A DNA stretch of 51,664 nt, taken from assembly GCA_001730085.1 (NCBI GenBank), contig MDLB01000102.1, forward strand, positions 1 through 51,664, in the 5' to 3' direction. This document shows, in pieces, positions 49,626 to 51,664 of the stretch (positions are counted from its first letter, which is position 1; every line of letters starts with the position of its first letter). The notes under the pieces are model-generated. The model ran no database searches and was not told the DNA's origin. It saw only the letters and a list, made by a program, of their open reading frames with translations. This stretch comes from PVC group bacterium (ex Bugula neritina AB1). GTDB lineage: Bacteria > GCA-001730085. The position numbers and the translations under genes were made by a program.

Positions 49626-49829
49626 AGTTATTCCACAATAATATATTTGATATTAAAAAATCATAAAAAGACTAGTTCCATCAGATCTCTAATAAAGCTT
49701 ATGTCATACTTTTCAACAATCTCCGTTTGCCATTTCCAGTAAAGATCTATGGCAACCGTGATCCTATCAACTTTACTACAAATAATAAAATCTCTTTATA
49801 AAAATTTCAGAGGAACAGGCCTCAAGCTT

Positions 49830-51281
49830 CTAATTTTTTTTATAAACCACAAACGAGCCGAAAGAGGTGTCTTCTAGTTCTATATCTTTTTGACAAGACA
49901 AAAGATCATCGCGAACTTTATCAGCATTTTTCCAGTCTTTTTGGCCTCTCAGAGCTTTCCTTTGTAGCAAAAGATCTTGTAACTTTTTTTCAAAATCATC
50001 AGATACTTTTGTGTCTTCTCCAATAATAATATAAGGTTTCTGAAAAACGTACAAAACAGATGCTATTTCATGAAAAATCTCTAACCACCCCTGAAGCTCT
50101 CCTCTCTTATCATCTGCAACATGGCCTGACTTCATAAGAAGGTTTGCTTGCAAAACAATCTCAAACAAACAAGAAACAGCGATAGAGGTATTCATATCAT
50201 CATCCATTCCGTTCAGCCATTTGTCTTTGATTTTTGTCATAGGGTCAGTGGTGATAGCTTCTGTTTTTTGTGTCAAAAACAGTGCGGCACTTTTCAACAT
50301 CATGTATCCTCGATGACATTGTTCCTTAACTTTATCAAAGCTATCATTATTCAAGTGCATAGGAGATCTATAGTGAGATGTGAGTAAAAAGAATCTTAAC
50401 ACTTCGGGGTCATAGTCTTCGTATAATTTTTTTAACGTCAAAGTATTGCCCAGAGACTTCGACATCTTTTCTTCTCCACTCCTCAAAAAACCATTGTGCA
50501 TCCAATAACGTGCAAAACATTTATCTGTACAGCTTTCAGCTTGAGCTATTTCATTTTCATGATGAGGAAAAACTAAGTCAGCACCACCCCCATGTATGTC
50601 AAAAGTTTCACCCAAGTGCTTAACCGCCATAGCTGAACACTCTATATGCCAACCGGGGCGCCCTTCTCCCCAAGGACTTGCCCACTTAGGCTCATTACTT
50701 TTACTCGGTTTCCACAAAACGAAGTCTAAGGGATTTTTTTTGCGAGTATCTACATTAACTCTTTGACCTGCCTGCAAATCTTCCAGTTTTTTACCAGATA
50801 ACTTCCCATAAGATTCTGAGGCATTAACAGCGAAAAAAACCTCTCGATCATCAACAACATAAGCATACCCCTTGTCAATCAAAACTTGGATCATTTCGAT
50901 CATTTCTGGAATATGCTCTGTAGCCTTCGGGTACTCATCTGCACGCAAAATCCCCAAAGCATCCATATCCTCAAAGTACCTGGCTATAAAACACTCACTA
51001 ATATCTTTAGATGCATGAAAAATATCTTTGTCCTCATCAAAAAGATGTTGCGCTTTACCAATTATTTTGTCATCCACATCTGTAAAGTTCTGGACATAGC
51101 GAACTTTATATCCTTTATACTTCAAGTAACGCCTAAGAATATCAAAAACAACATAGGCCCTAGCGTGTCCTAAATGACACTCATCATAAACGGTGACACC
51201 ACAAACATAGATAGAAACATGTCCCTGTTTGAGAGGAATAAAGTCTTTTTTAGATCGACAAAGTGTATTATATATTTTCAT
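49830..51281 (-). CDS. cysS: Cysteinyl-tRNA synthetase
   Basis: 483 residues, typical length. Class I signatures: the HIGH-like HLGH (36-39) after zinc ligand C27 ([19 protein letters not shown]), [15 protein letters not shown] and [19 protein letters not shown] with further zinc ligands, and KMSKSLGN. The C-terminal anticodon-binding part (about 315-483) is complete. It charges tRNA-Cys. It is monocistronic here, with a 204-bp gap to the Lpt gene in which I see no gene and about 250 bp to the IS at the window end. Confidence 0.97.
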   Translation of the reverse strand: MKIYNTLCRSKKDFIPLKQGHVSIYVCGVTVYDECHLGHARAYVVFDILRRYLKYKGYKVRYVQNFTDVDDKIIGKAQHLFDEDKDIFHASKDISECFIARYFEDMDALGILRADEYPKATEHIPEMIEMIQVLIDKGYAYVVDDREVFFAVNASESYGKLSGKKLEDLQAGQRVNVDTRKKNPLDFVLWKPSKSNEPKWASPWGEGRPGWHIECSAMAVKHLGETFDIHGGGADLVFPHHENEIAQAESCTDKCFARYWMHNGFLRSGEEKMSKSLGNTLTLKKLYEDYDPEVLRFFLLTSHYRSPMHLNNDSFDKVKEQCHRGYMMLKSAALFLTQKTEAITTDPMTKIKDKWLNGMDDDMNTSIAVSCLFEIVLQANLLMKSGHVADDKRGELQGWLEIFHEIASVLYVFQKPYIIIGEDTKVSDDFEKKLQDLLLQRKALRGQKDWKNADKVRDDLLSCQKDIELEDTSFGSFVVYKKN

Positions 51282-51486
51282 TTTAACTATTTTAAACCTT
51301 TATATAAAAAATATACAGATAAAATCACTATAGAGAAATCGAAACCTTCAAAAAAATACGTGTAAAGCTTCTTTCATCAAAGCATAATAGCATTTTACAA
51401 CCATCTTAAAACAATTAAGAGATTAGTGATTGAATGATTTTATATGTTTTTCCCTAAAAAACAAACCCGTATTAAAGTTCTTACAA

Positions 51487-51664
51487 TTGACATCCTCACC
51501 TACCTAAAGGAAGGTGATTCCTAGATTTACTAAGCTATTTTTTTAGCAACTAGGGGTTCTTGCTTCATAGAAATTCCTAACGGATTTTCTCCACAAGCTA
51601 ACAAGGCATGCCCTGCCTCTAAGATATTACGCCCCGCATTACGGTCAGCGTTTGCACTGTAGCC
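51487..51664 (-). mobile_element. IS200/IS605-type tnpB element, right-end (RE) side, cut by window edge
   Basis: The right end reads GGATGTCAA on the minus strand (boundary at 51487), with the same imperfect hairpin (51498-51517) as the deleted copy at 21207. Upstream of it is the last part of tnpB. The 3' end of tnpB plus the RE is where TnpB guide (omega) RNAs are made in this family; the guide would then be the flank beginning TTGTAAGAACTTTAAT. The rest of the element is outside the window. Confidence 0.8.
51530..51664 (-). CDS. tnpB: TnpB, C-terminal end
   Basis: The last 44 codons of tnp[21 protein letters not shown] contains the third RuvC acidic residue in the diagnostic [10 protein letters not shown] motif, followed by [20 protein letters not shown] and IA-stop. 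No frameshift is visible. It is in the same orientation as the N-terminal fragment at 1-513, but the two do not join directly: roughly the middle half of a normal TnpB would be missing between them. Confidence 0.88.
   Translation of the reverse strand, partial: GYSANADRNAGRNILEAGHALLACGENPLGISMKQEPLVAKKIA

Overview
The window reads as a stretch of an AT-rich, Gram-negative (diderm) bacterial chromosome with ordinary bacterial housekeeping genes. Diderm character rests on the LptF/LptG-type permease, the two secretion/pilus ATPases with a GspF/PilC membrane protein, and the HD-GYP and FHA-GGDEF signalling proteins. GTG and TTG starts with good Shine-Dalgarno (SD) sequences are frequent. I cannot place the organism. 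The gene set would fit an uncultured, Omnitrophota- or PVC-like lineage, but that is a guess. Both ends of the window lie inside same-orientation copies of one IS200/IS605-type tnpB element, the pattern expected if a contig was broken at a repeated insertion sequence.

Layout, left to right. 1-651: 5' half of a tnpB element. 734-2013 (minus): a helix-hairpin-helix protein and an FHA-GGDEF diguanylate cyclase. 2337-6494 (plus): overlapping genes for a Ski2-like helicase, a SpoIID-type protein and queA. 7056-9581: an unrecognised large polytopic membrane protein with acidic, Lys-rich and Gly/Ser/Ala repeat tails. 9596-14729 (minus): AI-2E-type permease, an NAD-dependent DNA ligase with a novel C-terminus, and a family 2 glycosyltransferase. 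15241-21210 (plus): two GspE/PilB ATPases, GspF/PilC and an HD-GYP protein whose stop codon lies in the end of a 230-bp internally deleted IS. 21564-25022 (minus): rpsB-tsf-pyrH-frr followed by tRNA-Lys, tRNA-Glu and a near-ideal terminator.

25230-31507 (minus) holds a secreted protein, rnc, mfd, purN and purM. A divergent P-type ATPase (31757-34999) splits the purine genes. 35296-41599 (minus) holds purL, purQ, rplT, rpmI, infC and thrS, then tRNA-Val. 42668-46504 (plus) is nrdA-nrdB. It is followed by serC (minus), a pterin carbinolamine dehydratase and the Lpt permease (plus), and cysS (minus). The last 178 bp are the 3' end of another tnpB element.

The least expected signals are these: (1) a previously unlabelled family of roughly 80-190 bp imperfect inverted repeats scattered through the intergenic regions; (2) an infC gene whose SD fits an AUC start rather than the downstream ATG; (3) a P1B-like ATPase with altered core motifs, a signal-peptide-like leader and a DxHKxC-repeat metal-binding segment; (4) a LigA in which about 340 unrecognised residues replace the BRCT domain; (5) an IS remnant whose RNA-guide position would match the 3' end of the HD-GYP gene. 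I saw no CRISPR array, rRNA, prophage or recognisable defence locus.
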